From an uncultured Roseateles sp. (GTDB taxonomy: Bacteria; Pseudomonadota; Gammaproteobacteria; Burkholderiales; Burkholderiaceae): a stretch of DNA of 15,012 bases. The position numbers were made by a program, and so were the translations under genes. The stretch covers positions 1-15,012 of the forward strand of contig CAMLKW010000101.1 in NCBI GenBank assembly GCA_946480605.1. Reading direction: 5' to 3'. The stretch's first letter is position 1, and each line of letters opens with the position of its first letter. The notes under the pieces are model-generated. The model ran no database searches, had not been told where the DNA came from, and worked only from the letters and a program-made list of their open reading frames with translations. This document shows, one piece after another, positions 1 to 6,704 of this stretch.

Positions 1-137
1 TCAAGGGCGCGCCGCTGGGCCTGATCTACGCCGACCATGCCCAGGCCGGCGCCGTGCAGCTGGACGACAAGCAGCTGTCGCTGCTGCGCACCTTGCGCAA
101 CCAGGCCGTGATGGCCTTCCGGCAGGCGGCACCCTAG
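1..137 (+). CDS. C-terminal fragment of a probable HDOD/GAF-type signalling protein (5' end outside window)
   Basis: This is an open frame entering from the left edge (first full codon at position 3) and ending with TAG at 135-137. The 44 visible residues include GLIYADH, then a stretch rich in Leu and Arg (LSLLRTLRNQAVMAFRQ). The 'G-LIYAD' strand followed by a terminal amphipathic helix is what the end of a GAF domain looks like. In Burkholderiales I associate this particular ending with HDOD-domain proteins that carry a C-terminal GAF module; that assignment is from memory of the family and is not proven by this short tail. No promoter or start is visible. The gene reads toward the lipoprotein cluster but is separated from it by about 156 bp containing small hairpins, so it is probably a separate unit. 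Confidence 0.55.
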   Translation, partial: KGAPLGLIYADHAQAGAVQLDDKQLSLLRTLRNQAVMAFRQAAP

Positions 138-293
138 GCGCTGGACGGCCTGTAGGGCCATTCCCACAGCGCCTGCCGCCGCAGGCTGACTGGTGACGCG
201 ACGCCCGTCGCGAATACTGGATTGGCGTTCCCGAAGGAACCCGAGCCGGTGGGCCATCGAGCCTGCCGGGCCGCCCAACCACCAGGAGTCCGT
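138..293. other. Intergenic region with three small perfect hairpins
   Basis: This 156-bp gap follows the first stop codon and precedes the DUF4398 lipoprotein. It holds three short perfect inverted repeats: GCCTGC/GCAGGC (171-176 with 181-186, 4-nt loop), CGCGAC/GTCGCG (197-202 with 207-212, 4-nt loop) and GTTCC/GGAAC around a CGAA loop (227-240). None is followed by a T-tract, so none is a textbook intrinsic terminator. They could act in Rho-type 3' end protection of the upstream gene or sit in the 5' leader of the lipoprotein mRNA. I could not pick a convincing -35/-10 pair. Confidence 0.4.
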
Positions 294-659
294 ATGAATC
301 CGCAAGCCATGAAGAACGGCCGGGCCATGCTCGTTGCTGCTGCCGGCCTCGCGCTGGCGGCCTGCGCCTCGGTGCCTGAGCCCAAGGAGCAGATGGCCGT
401 CGCCAACGCGGCCGTGGAGGCCGCCACCGGCAACGCCGCCGAGGCGCCAGCCGAGCTGTCCGCCGCCCGCGACAAGCTGGCCCGCGCGAATGCCGCGATG
501 GCCCGCAAGGACTATGTGGCCGCCCGCCAGCTGGCCGAGCAGGCCGCCGCCGATGCGGCCCTGGCGCAGGCCCAGGCGCGCACCGCCCGCTCCAGCCGCG
601 CGCTGGCCGAGGTGCGCGAAAGCATCCAGCAGCTGCAGGCCCAGCTCAACCGGTCCTGA
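294..659 (+). CDS. DUF4398-type small lipoprotein
   Basis: This is a 121-residue protein. The ATG at 294 is preferred because AGGAG lies at 283-287, 6 nt upstream. The N-terminus is a lipoprotein signal: positively charged start, hydrophobic stretch, and lipobox LAAC with the acylated cysteine at residue 24. The mature part is almost entirely Ala/Glu/Lys/Arg/Gln and is predicted to be a long helical hairpin (residues about 34-115), with repeated motifs such as ARDKLARANAA and ARQLAEQAAADA. This is the look of DUF4398 proteins, which are commonly found beside OmpA-domain lipoproteins. It is probably anchored in the outer membrane facing the periplasm; its biochemical role is unknown. The next gene begins 19 nt downstream and carries a similar helical N-terminal region, suggesting the two arose by duplication and act together. 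Confidence 0.8.
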   Translation: MNPQAMKNGRAMLVAAAGLALAACASVPEPKEQMAVANAAVEAATGNAAEAPAELSAARDKLARANAAMARKDYVAARQLAEQAAADAALAQAQARTARSSRALAEVRESIQQLQAQLNRS

Positions 660-678
660 TCGCTTGAAAGGAAGACCC

Positions 679-1599
679 ATGAACACCACCCGACTTGCTT
701 CTTCCCTGACCGCCCTGGCCGCCGCCGCCTTGCTGGCCGCCTGCGCCAGCGCGCCCACCGTGACGCCCGCGCTGCAGGAGGCGCGCAGCAACGTGCGCGC
801 CGCCGAAGCCGATCCGGCTGCGCTGAAGTACGCGTCCCTGGACGTGAAGAAGGCCGCCGACTCGTTGAAGCGCGCCGAGCAGCTGAGCGCCGGGCGCGAG
901 GCGCCGGCCGACATCGACTCGGCCGCCTACATCGCCGCCACCCAGGCCCGCACCGCGATGGCGCTGGCCAAGGCCGCGACCGAGGAAGAGGCCATCAAGG
1001 CCGCCGAGGCCGACCGCGAGCGTGCCCGCGCCGATGCCAATGCACGCCTTGCCAACGTCGCCCAGGCCCAGGCCGCGAATGCGCAGATGGCCGCGGCCCA
1101 TGCCAGCGCCGACGCCAACGCCGCGCGCCAGCAGGCGGCCGCGGCGCAGGCCGATGCCGCCGTGGCCCAGGCGCAGGCGGCCGACCTGCAACGCGCGCTG
1201 GCCGAGCTGCAGGCCAAGCAGACCGACCGCGGCATGCTGGTGACGCTGGGCGATGTGCTGTTCGAGTTCGGTCGTGCCGAGATCAAGCCGGGCGCGCACG
1301 ACGCGATGAACAAGCTGGCCCAGTACCTGAACCAGCATGCCGACCGCCGCGTGCTGATCGAGGGCTTCACCGACAGCGTGGGCAGCGATGCGGCCAACCT
1401 GACGCTGTCGCAGCGCCGCTCGCAGGCCGTGGCCGATGCGCTGCGTGCCCGCGGCGTGGACCCCGCCCGCATTGCCACCCGCGGCTACGGCGAGGCCTAC
1501 CCCGTGGCCAGCAATGCCAGCACGTCGGACCGCGCGCTGAACCGCCGCGTGGAGGTCTACATCTCGAACGACAACCAGCCGGTTCGCGCCCGCGGTTGA
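679..1599 (+). CDS. OmpA-family lipoprotein with N-terminal DUF4398-like helical region
   Basis: This is a 306-residue protein starting at ATG 679 with GAAAGGAAG upstream. The signal peptide ends in lipobox LLAAC (Cys22). Residues about 25-100 resemble the preceding DUF4398 protein; residues about 100-182 form an Ala/Gln-rich heptad-like coiled coil. Residues about 188-298 are a complete OmpA C-terminal peptidoglycan-binding domain: LFEFGRAEIKP, then GFTDSVGSDAANLTLSQRRSQAV with the conserved Asp232 and Arg247 that bind meso-diaminopimelate in this family, then RGYGEAYPVASN and NRRVEVYI. The inferred role is a periplasm-spanning tether, lipid-anchored at one end and binding the cell wall at the other. 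It lies in an apparent operon with the upstream lipoprotein and the small secreted protein that starts 11 nt downstream. Confidence 0.9.
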   Translation: MNTTRLASSLTALAAAALLAACASAPTVTPALQEARSNVRAAEADPAALKYASLDVKKAADSLKRAEQLSAGREAPADIDSAAYIAATQARTAMALAKAATEEEAIKAAEADRERARADANARLANVAQAQAANAQMAAAHASADANAARQQAAAAQADAAVAQAQAADLQRALAELQAKQTDRGMLVTLGDVLFEFGRAEIKPGAHDAMNKLAQYLNQHADRRVLIEGFTDSVGSDAANLTLSQRRSQAVADALRARGVDPARIATRGYGEAYPVASNASTSDRALNRRVEVYISNDNQPVRARG

Positions 1600-1610
1600 A
1601 GGAGATCGCC

Positions 1611-2003
1611 ATGAACCATCGCCGACATCACACCGCTGCCTGGCTGGCCGCCGTGCTGCTCGCGCTGAGTGGTACGGCCCATGCCGGCAAGACCATCGAC
1701 CCGCTGCGCCTGCAGTACGAGCGCGACAAGGCCGACTGCCTGATCGGCAAGACCCCGCAGCCGCGCAACGCCTGCCTGAAGGAAGCCGCTGCAGCCTACG
1801 CGCAGGCCCGCCAGGGGCGGCCGACCTCGCGGGCGGACGGGCATGAGCAGTGGGCCGCCAACGCGCTCAAGCACTGCCAGGCCCAGCCGCCGGAAGACCG
1901 CGAGATGTGTGAGCGCCGCGTGCACGAAGGCATGGTGGTGGGCAGCCAGCTGACGACGCTGACCGTGCGCTCGACCGACATCCCGAAGCAGCCGGGGGGC
2001 TGA
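1611..2003 (+). CDS. Small secreted protein with four cysteines, unknown function
   Basis: This is a 130-residue protein. ATG 1611 is chosen because AAGGAG (1599-1604) lies just upstream, overlapping the OmpA-gene stop. A TTG at 1596 is in frame but has no comparable site. The first 25 residues form a Sec signal peptide with a likely cut after AHA. The mature chain has four cysteines (residues 43, 55, 89, 100) in two pairs spaced 11 and 10 residues apart, which in the periplasm could form two disulfides. Between them lies a charged, mostly helical stretch. I do not recognise a family. Tight linkage to the two envelope lipoproteins suggests it belongs to the same envelope function. Confidence 0.75.
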   Translation: MNHRRHHTAAWLAAVLLALSGTAHAGKTIDPLRLQYERDKADCLIGKTPQPRNACLKEAAAAYAQARQGRPTSRADGHEQWAANALKHCQAQPPEDREMCERRVHEGMVVGSQLTTLTVRSTDIPKQPGG

Positions 2004-2014
2004 CTAACGTTGTG

Positions 2015-2055
2015 CCCCTCGCCAAAGGCTCTGCCTTTGGCAGTCCCCCGAGGGG
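2015..2055. terminator. Nested hairpin downstream of the lipoprotein cluster (possible terminator or dispersed palindromic repeat)
   Basis: An outer stem CCCCTCG (2015-2021) pairs with CGAGGGG (2049-2055). Inside it, GCCAAAGGC (2021-2029) pairs perfectly with GCCTTTGGC (2033-2041) around a 3-nt loop, leaving a one-sided 7-nt bulge; the two stems share base 2021. It begins 12 nt after the stop of the secreted-protein gene and lies downstream of the oppositely oriented SRP RNA gene, so it could stop transcription from both sides. There is no T-tract. Similar CCAAAGGC/GCCTTTGG palindromes recur between genes in related Burkholderiales as I remember them, so a dispersed repeat is an alternative. 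Confidence 0.5.
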
Positions 2056-2057
2056 AC

Positions 2058-2094
2058 GGCGATGCATGGCGGCTCGACCGCCACGCACATCGCC
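2058..2094. repeat. Inverted repeat, two-part stem
   Basis: GGCGATG (2058-2064) pairs with CATCGCC (2088-2094), and inside it GGCGG pairs with CCGCC across a 5-nt loop. It directly follows the nested hairpin at 2015-2055. A third stem, CTTGG..CGG (2107-2116) with CCG..CCAAG (2130-2137), follows. Together the three hairpins cover most of 2015-2137, between the convergent lipoprotein cluster and the SRP RNA gene. Confidence 0.5.
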
Positions 2095-2168
2095 AGCGCG
2101 TGCCGGCTTGGGGCGGCCCGGCGCTCGGCCCGCCAAGGAGCCCAGCGGCTTGAAGGAAGGAGGAGGGT

Positions 2169-2264
2169 GACGAGCCTTACCCCCGGCACTGGTTGCAACG
2201 CTTAGGGCTGCTTGGTTCCCCACCTGACCCGGTTGGGCGCGCTTCCATGCGGGGAGGCCCGTCG
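2169..2264 (-). ncRNA. ffs: Signal recognition particle RNA, small bacterial 4.5S type
   Basis: Reading the minus strand, positions 2232-2206 contain the universal SRP domain IV core: GGTCAGG, a closing UGG/CCA stem around a GGAA tetraloop (2219-2216), then AGCAGCC. The GTCAGG...AGCAG internal loop is the Ffh-binding site. The ends pair as expected: GACG then GGCCT and CCCCG at the 5' end with CGGGG, AGGCT and CGTC at the 3' end (2169-2174 region). This gives a single rod-shaped RNA of about 95 nt, in the size range of bacterial 4.5S RNA. It binds Ffh and targets nascent membrane proteins to FtsY and the translocon. Linkage of the SRP RNA gene to dnaX-ybaB-recR is seen in many bacteria, which supports the call. 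Exact ends are estimated from pairing. Confidence 0.9.
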
Positions 2265-2270
2265 GTTGCC

Positions 2271-2276
2271 ATTCTA
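2271..2276 (-). promoter_or_regulatory. Probable -10 element for the SRP RNA
   Basis: On the minus strand TAGAAT occupies 2276-2271, placing the expected start of transcription at about 2264, exactly where end-pairing of the SRP RNA puts its 5' end. The -10 overlaps the last codons and stop of the SirB2-like gene (stop at 2274-2276). No strong -35 is visible at 17 bp. Confidence 0.5.
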
Positions 2277-2663
2277 GGCGATGCCGAAGAAGCTTCGGCT
2301 GAAGGAGAGATCCATCGCCAGGGCCAGCAGCGAGAGTGCGGTGAGATAGCCCAGCAGGTGCAGACGGTCCTGGCTCATCGCCCAGTGGCCGCAGACCGCG
2401 TAGCCCACCAGCGCCAGCAACTTGATCGCCAGCCACATGTCGCGCATCGGGTTGTAGCCGATGAGGTTCCACAGGCTCAACCCGGTGACGACCAGGCAGG
2501 CGTTGACGCCAAACACAAGCACCATCAGCCGCACGTCCTTGGCGATGGCCTGCAATTGCGGCGTGCCGAACTGGAACAGCAGGCCGCGCGTGAAGAACAG
2601 GGCCACGCTGCACCAGGCCAGCAGCACATGCCACTGGACCATCTCGGTGTAGAACCAGGTCAT
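2274..2663 (-). CDS. SirB2-family four-helix inner-membrane protein
   Basis: This is a 129-residue, very hydrophobic protein with four predicted membrane helices: about residues 8-30, 42-66, 74-97 and 101-120. The arrangement (short N-terminal MTWFYTEMVQWHVLLAW, a polar NPMRDMW before helix 3, a His/Trp-rich turn after it) and the length match the SirB2 family, named from a Salmonella invasion regulator gene but widespread in proteobacteria with no settled biochemical role. A GGAG-like site sits about 8 nt upstream of the ATG. It follows the PurM-like gene by 19 nt on the same strand and is probably co-transcribed with it. The SRP RNA begins just past its stop. Confidence 0.75.
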   Translation of the reverse strand: MTWFYTEMVQWHVLLAWCSVALFFTRGLLFQFGTPQLQAIAKDVRLMVLVFGVNACLVVTGLSLWNLIGYNPMRDMWLAIKLLALVGYAVCGHWAMSQDRLHLLGYLTALSLLALAMDLSFSRSFFGIA

Positions 2664-2682
2664 GGCTGGCTCCGCGCCGTGG

Positions 2683-3792
2683 TCAGCGAAGCGCCAGGTC
2701 GTCTTCGCTGAAGCGGATGTTCAGCGGCTCGATCAGCAACTGCTTCTCGCCGGCCTCGACCGTGCCGGCCACCCACGCGGCTATGCCGCAGTCGCGCGCG
2801 ACCTGAGCGGTGCGCTCGGCGTCCTCGGCCTTGACGAAGATGGCGAAGCCGGCGCCCATGTTCAGCGTCGAGTAGGCCTCGCGGTCGTCCTGGCCGGCTT
2901 GGCTCTGGATGAAGGCCAGCACCGGCGTCTTGGGCGGCACCGTGTGGATGCGGTAGGTCAGCGCGCTGGGGTGGCGCAGCAGCTTGCGCCAGCCGTGGCC
3001 GGTGATGTTGGCGCAGTAGTGCGGCGCGATGCCGGCCTTCCACAGCGCCTCGGTCACGGGCGAGTACAGCGCGGTCGGCGCCAGCAGCGCCTCGCCGTAG
3101 CTCAGGCCCGGTTCGATCTCGGTCAGGTAGCCGTCGGGCAGGCGCTCGGCCAGCTTGCGGGCCAGCGACAGACCGTTGGCGTGGATGCCGCTGGAGGCCA
3201 GCAGCACGATGGCGTCGCCGGCACCCAGCTTGTCGCCCACCGACAGGCGCTCCTTGGGGTTGATGAGGCCGGTGCAGGACGCGGCCAGGTCGATGCGACC
3301 GTCTTCGACGATGCCGGCCAGCGCCGGCGTCTCGCCGCCACCCCAGGCGACCTGGCAGGTGTCGCAGGCGGCCTTCCAGCCGGCCACGAGCGCCTGGGCG
3401 CGCTGCGCGTCGCCGAACCAGTCGCTGCCGCCGGCGGCCCAGTAGGCCTGCACGACCAGCGGCGTCGCGCCGACGGTGATCAGGTCGTTGACCGCCATCG
3501 CGATGGTGTCCTGGGCGATGCCGGCGAAGAAGCTCTTGCCCGTCAGCCTGGCCATCTCGTCGGCCACCAGGGTCTTGGTGCCCAGGCATTCGACGATGGA
3601 GGCGAGATAGAACGGGCCCACGTCCACGACATAGGCGGACTCCCCGCGCGAGGCCTTGACCTCGCTGAAGCCATGGCCGGCCAGGTGGGAGGCGGTGGCC
3701 GCGGCGGCGCGCTGGGCGGTGATCTTGAGCGGATCGATCAGGTCGTAGTTGACGCCGGCCTGGTCGTAGGTGAGGGGAGCTTGCGAGGTCAT
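2683..3792 (-). CDS. Divergent PurM-type AIR synthase (phosphoribosylformylglycinamidine cyclo-ligase) family protein
   Basis: This is a 369-residue protein of the PurM/ThiL/SelD ATP-binding superfamily. Canonical PurM closes formylglycinamidine ribonucleotide to aminoimidazole ribonucleotide in purine synthesis. Visible family landmarks: YDQAGV (9-14), LGTKT (70-74), MAVNDL (99-104), WGGGETP (150-156), SSGIHANG (200-207), LLAPT (236-240), NITGHGWRKL (262-271) and TLNMGAGFAIF (309-319). The N-terminal part departs from the usual form: the canonical GVDIDAG and GTDGVGTKL loops are replaced by GVNYDLID and ECLGTKT. It may therefore be the cell's AIR synthase of a divergent subtype or a paralogue with another substrate. 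The start has no Shine-Dalgarno site; a -10-like GATAAT lies 8 nt upstream, suggesting a leaderless mRNA. It is divergent from dnaX and followed by the SirB2-like gene. Confidence 0.8.
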   Translation of the reverse strand: MTSQAPLTYDQAGVNYDLIDPLKITAQRAAAATASHLAGHGFSEVKASRGESAYVVDVGPFYLASIVECLGTKTLVADEMARLTGKSFFAGIAQDTIAMAVNDLITVGATPLVVQAYWAAGGSDWFGDAQRAQALVAGWKAACDTCQVAWGGGETPALAGIVEDGRIDLAASCTGLINPKERLSVGDKLGAGDAIVLLASSGIHANGLSLARKLAERLPDGYLTEIEPGLSYGEALLAPTALYSPVTEALWKAGIAPHYCANITGHGWRKLLRHPSALTYRIHTVPPKTPVLAFIQSQAGQDDREAYSTLNMGAGFAIFVKAEDAERTAQVARDCGIAAWVAGTVEAGEKQLLIEPLNIRFSEDDLALR

Positions 3793-3837
3793 GGGCCGGG
3801 ATTATCCCCGCTGGCCCCGCCCATAGAATTCGCCTCC
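3793..3837. promoter_or_regulatory. Mirror-symmetric divergent promoter between the purM-like gene and dnaX
   Basis: This 45-bp gap carries GATAAT on the minus strand (3806-3801), 8 nt before the purM-like ATG, and TAGAAT on the plus strand (3824-3829), 8 nt before the dnaX ATG. The hexamers are 17 bp apart, so each sits where the other's -35 element would be, and the layout is symmetric about position 3815. The expected transcription start in each direction falls within about 0-2 nt of the start codon. Neither gene has a Shine-Dalgarno sequence. The promoter call is inference from hexamer match and spacing. Confidence 0.55.
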
Positions 3838-5754
3838 ATGAGCTATCAGGTCCTGGCCCGCAAATACCGTCCGCAGAGTTTCGAGCAGCTCGTCGGCCAG
3901 GAGCATGTCGTGCAGGCGCTGGCCAACGCGCTGACGCAGGGCCGGTTGCACCACGCCTATTTGTTCACCGGCACGCGCGGAGTCGGCAAGACGACGGTGT
4001 CGCGCATCCTCGCGAAGAGCCTGAATTGCACCGGGCCGGACGGCACCGGGGGCATCACGGCCCAGCCCTGCGGCGTGTGCCCGGCCTGCCGGGACATCGA
4101 TTCGGGCCGCTTCGTCGACTACGTGGAGCTGGACGCGGCGTCCAACCGCGGCGTCGAGGAGATCTCGCAGTTGCTGGACCAGGCGGTCTACAAGCCGGTG
4201 GTCGGGCGCTTCAAGGTCTACATGATCGACGAAGTGCACATGCTCTCGAACACCGCCTTCAACGCGATGCTGAAGACGCTGGAGGAGCCGCCCGAGTACC
4301 TGAAGTTCGTGCTCGCGACGACCGACCCGCAGAAGGTGCCGGTCACCGTGCTGTCGCGCTGCCTGCAGTTCAACTTGCGCCCGATGGCCGCGGCCGACGT
4401 GCAGATGCACCTGGGCAATGTGCTGGGCGCCGAGAGCGTGCCGGCCGAGCCCGGCGCGCTGCGGCTGCTGTCGCGCGCGGCACGCGGCTCCATGCGTGAC
4501 GCGCTGTCGCTGACCGACCAGGCCATCGCCTTCGGCGCCGGGTCCTTGAGCGAAGCCGGCGTGCGCCAGATGCTGGGCAGCGTGGACCGTGGCCATGTCG
4601 TGGCCATCGTCGACGCGCTGGCCGCGGCCAGCGGCGAGGCCGTCGTGGCCCAGGCCGATGCGCTGCGCGGCGCGGGCCTGTCGGCCGCCGGCACGCTGGA
4701 GGACCTGGCCTCGCTGTTCCAGCAGATGGCACTGGCCCAGGCCGCACCGACGGCGCTGGACGACGCCGACAACGAGACCGCCGAGATCCGCCGCCTGGCC
4801 GCGCTGCTGCCGGCGGACGAGATCCAGCTGATGTACAGCATGGCGCTGCATGGCCGCGCCGAGCTGCATCTGGCGCCCGACGAGTACGCCGGCCTGCTGA
4901 TGGTGCTGCTGCGCATGCTGGCCTTTCGCCCTGCGGGCACGCAAGCCCGGCCCGTGAAGGCCGCGGCGTTGGTGCGCCCGCCGGCGGTGGCCAAGGCCGT
5001 CGTGGCCGTGCCGCTGCCCAAGGCGGCACCGCCTGTTGCTGCGGCGCCGGTGCCACCCGCACCTGTGGTGGCCGCGCCCGCGCCGGTGGTCGAGGCAGCG
5101 GCTCGGGCGCCTGCACCGGTGCCGTTACCGGCGCCAGCGCTGAAGGTCGCGGAGCCGGCGGCGCCGAGCTTCAGCGACCGCTTGCGCCCACGACCCGTCG
5201 AGCAGGTGGCGGCTGACGAGGACGCCCAGGGTTTCGACGGTCCGCCGCCCGACGATGCGCCGCCGCCGTGGATGGACGCCGACGATGCGCCGTCCGCCGG
5301 CACGTCGCTCGCTGCACCGACGAATTCCCCCTTTGCTCAGGAGCCGGACGCACCGCGCCGCGTCGAATTGCGCGAGACGCCCGAAGGCGCACAGTGGGCC
5401 GAACGCATTGCCGCGGCCAACCTCGTCGGCATGACCGGCGAGCTGGCCCGCCAGGCCCAGGCGCTGGGCTGCGAGCGGGTGGACGGCCGCGAGGTCTGGC
5501 GCCTGCGCGTGGAGCGCGAGTCGCTGCGCGCGCCGGCCCTGGTGGCCAAGCTCGAGGCGGCGTTGGACGCCAAGCTGGATGTCGAGGCTGGCGTGGCCGA
5601 AGACACCATCTCGTTGCGCAACACGGCCCGCGTCGAGGCGCAGCAGCGTGCGGCCGAAGATCTGGCAGCGGCGCACCCGATGACGCGCACGCTGCTTTCC
5701 CAATTCCCCTCGGCGCGCATCCTGCCCGGATCCGTCGCGCCGATCACTCACTGA
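3838..5754 (+). CDS. dnaX: DNA polymerase III subunit tau (clamp-loader ATPase)
   Basis: This is a 638-residue clamp-loader subunit that drives beta-clamp loading and joins the core polymerases. Visible motifs: [21 protein letters not shown] at the N-terminus, Walker A GTRGVGKT (45-52), zinc-module cysteines 64, 78, 81 and 84, Walker B with DEVH (131-134), sensor 1 LATTDPQK (159-166) and the arginine-finger SRC (173-175). Residues about 365-505 are a Pro/Ala-rich linker, and the C-terminal part (about 510-638) corresponds to the tau-specific domain contacting polymerase and helicase. No A-rich slippery heptamer is visible where E. coli makes gamma by frameshifting, so a tau-only product is likely. 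The start is ATG 3838, which matches the family N-terminus; it lacks a Shine-Dalgarno site and may be leaderless. ybaB follows 13 nt after the stop. Confidence 0.97.
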   Translation: MSYQVLARKYRPQSFEQLVGQEHVVQALANALTQGRLHHAYLFTGTRGVGKTTVSRILAKSLNCTGPDGTGGITAQPCGVCPACRDIDSGRFVDYVELDAASNRGVEEISQLLDQAVYKPVVGRFKVYMIDEVHMLSNTAFNAMLKTLEEPPEYLKFVLATTDPQKVPVTVLSRCLQFNLRPMAAADVQMHLGNVLGAESVPAEPGALRLLSRAARGSMRDALSLTDQAIAFGAGSLSEAGVRQMLGSVDRGHVVAIVDALAAASGEAVVAQADALRGAGLSAAGTLEDLASLFQQMALAQAAPTALDDADNETAEIRRLAALLPADEIQLMYSMALHGRAELHLAPDEYAGLLMVLLRMLAFRPAGTQARPVKAAALVRPPAVAKAVVAVPLPKAAPPVAAAPVPPAPVVAAPAPVVEAAARAPAPVPLPAPALKVAEPAAPSFSDRLRPRPVEQVAADEDAQGFDGPPPDDAPPPWMDADDAPSAGTSLAAPTNSPFAQEPDAPRRVELRETPEGAQWAERIAAANLVGMTGELARQAQALGCERVDGREVWRLRVERESLRAPALVAKLEAALDAKLDVEAGVAEDTISLRNTARVEAQQRAAEDLAAAHPMTRTLLSQFPSARILPGSVAPITH

Positions 5755-5767
5755 CAAGGACACGATC

Positions 5768-6094
5768 ATGATGAAAGGCCAACTCGCCGGCTTGATGAAG
5801 CAAGCCCAGGCGATGCAGGACAACCTGAAGAAGGCGCAGGAGGAACTCGCCACCATCGAGGTCGAGGGCCAGAGCGGCGCCGGCCTTGTGAAGGTCGTCA
5901 TGACGTGCAAGAACGAAGTTCGCCGCGTGACCATCGACCCCAGCCTGCTGGCGGACGACAAGGACATGCTGGAAGACCTGGTGGCCGCGGCCTTCAACGA
6001 TGCGGTGCGCCGCGCCGAGGCGACCTCGTCCGAGAAGATGGGCAAGCTGACCGCCGGCATGCCCATGCCCCCCGGCATGAAGTTCCCGTTCTGA
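5768..6094 (+). CDS. ybaB: YbaB/EbfC-family nucleoid-associated protein
   Basis: This is a 108-residue protein. YbaB/EbfC proteins form a tweezer-like dimer that binds DNA. Family features seen: [27 protein letters not shown] (long N-terminal helix), the [31 protein letters not shown] strand region, the [19 protein letters not shown] helix, and a Gly/Met/Pro tail ending [12 protein letters not shown]. Two consecutive ATG codons (5768, 5771) are possible starts; AAGGA lies at 5756-5760. It sits between dnaX and recR, the usual order in bacteria. Confidence 0.93.
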   Translation: MMKGQLAGLMKQAQAMQDNLKKAQEELATIEVEGQSGAGLVKVVMTCKNEVRRVTIDPSLLADDKDMLEDLVAAAFNDAVRRAEATSSEKMGKLTAGMPMPPGMKFPF

Positions 6095-6107
6095 GCCTGA
6101 CCGCCAC

Positions 6108-6689
6108 TTGAACGCACTCGATACCCTCATCGAGGCGCTCAAGCGCCTGCCCGGCGTGGGCCAGAAGTCGGCCCAGCGCATGGCCTACCACCTGCTGCAG
6201 CATGACCGCCTGGCCATGCCGCGGCTGGCCGAGGCGCTGACGGCGGCGGGCGAGCGCATCAAGCACTGCGAGCGCTGCCACACCTTCAGCGAGGCGGCGT
6301 TGTGCGGCGTCTGCGCCGATGCCGAGCGCGACGCGCGGCTGCTGTGCGTCGTCGAGACGCCGGCCGACCAGGCCGCGCTGGAGCGCACCGGCTCCTACCG
6401 CGGCTACTACTTCGTGCTGCTGGGCCGGCTGAGCCCGCTGGATGGCGTGGGCACGCGCGAAATCGGCGCCGCCGAGCTGCTGGCGCGTGCGGCCGAGGAT
6501 GGCGTGGAGGAGGTCATCCTGGCCACCAGCTTCACGGCCGAGGGTGAGGCCACGGCCCATGTGCTGGCGGAGGCGCTGCGTGCACGTGGCATCAAGTCCA
6601 CGCGGCTGGCGCGCGGCGTGCCGGTGGGCAGTGAGCTGGAGTACGTGGACCTGGGCACCATCGCCCATGCGCTTTCCGATCGACGCTAG
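6108..6689 (+). CDS. recR: Recombination mediator RecR
   Basis: This is a 193-residue protein acting with RecF and RecO to load RecA on gapped DNA. It shows the helix-hairpin-helix segment [20 protein letters not shown], the zinc finger CERC...CGVC (residues about 46-61), and a Toprim domain with [26 protein letters not shown] and [12 protein letters not shown], ending [24 protein letters not shown]. The start is TTG at 6108: no ATG or GTG lies upstream in frame before a stop at 6078-6080, and this start aligns with the N-terminus of other RecR proteins. The spacing is 13 nt after ybaB, with only a poor ribosome-binding site, so translational coupling to ybaB is likely. The C-terminus is a few residues shorter than in E. 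coli. Confidence 0.95.
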   Translation: MNALDTLIEALKRLPGVGQKSAQRMAYHLLQHDRLAMPRLAEALTAAGERIKHCERCHTFSEAALCGVCADAERDARLLCVVETPADQAALERTGSYRGYYFVLLGRLSPLDGVGTREIGAAELLARAAEDGVEEVILATSFTAEGEATAHVLAEALRARGIKSTRLARGVPVGSELEYVDLGTIAHALSDRR

Positions 6690-6704
6690 ACGGAGGAGAC
6701 GGCA

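Noticed and set aside
2662..3837. A 392-codon N-terminal extension in frame with dnaX
   Set aside because: It runs antisense through the purM-like gene, is low-complexity Gly/Ala/Arg/Gln, and the family N-terminus [12 protein letters not shown] begins at 3838.
4900..5100. Programmed frameshift in dnaX to make a gamma subunit
   Set aside because: No A-rich slippery heptamer followed by a stem-loop is visible in the expected linker region.
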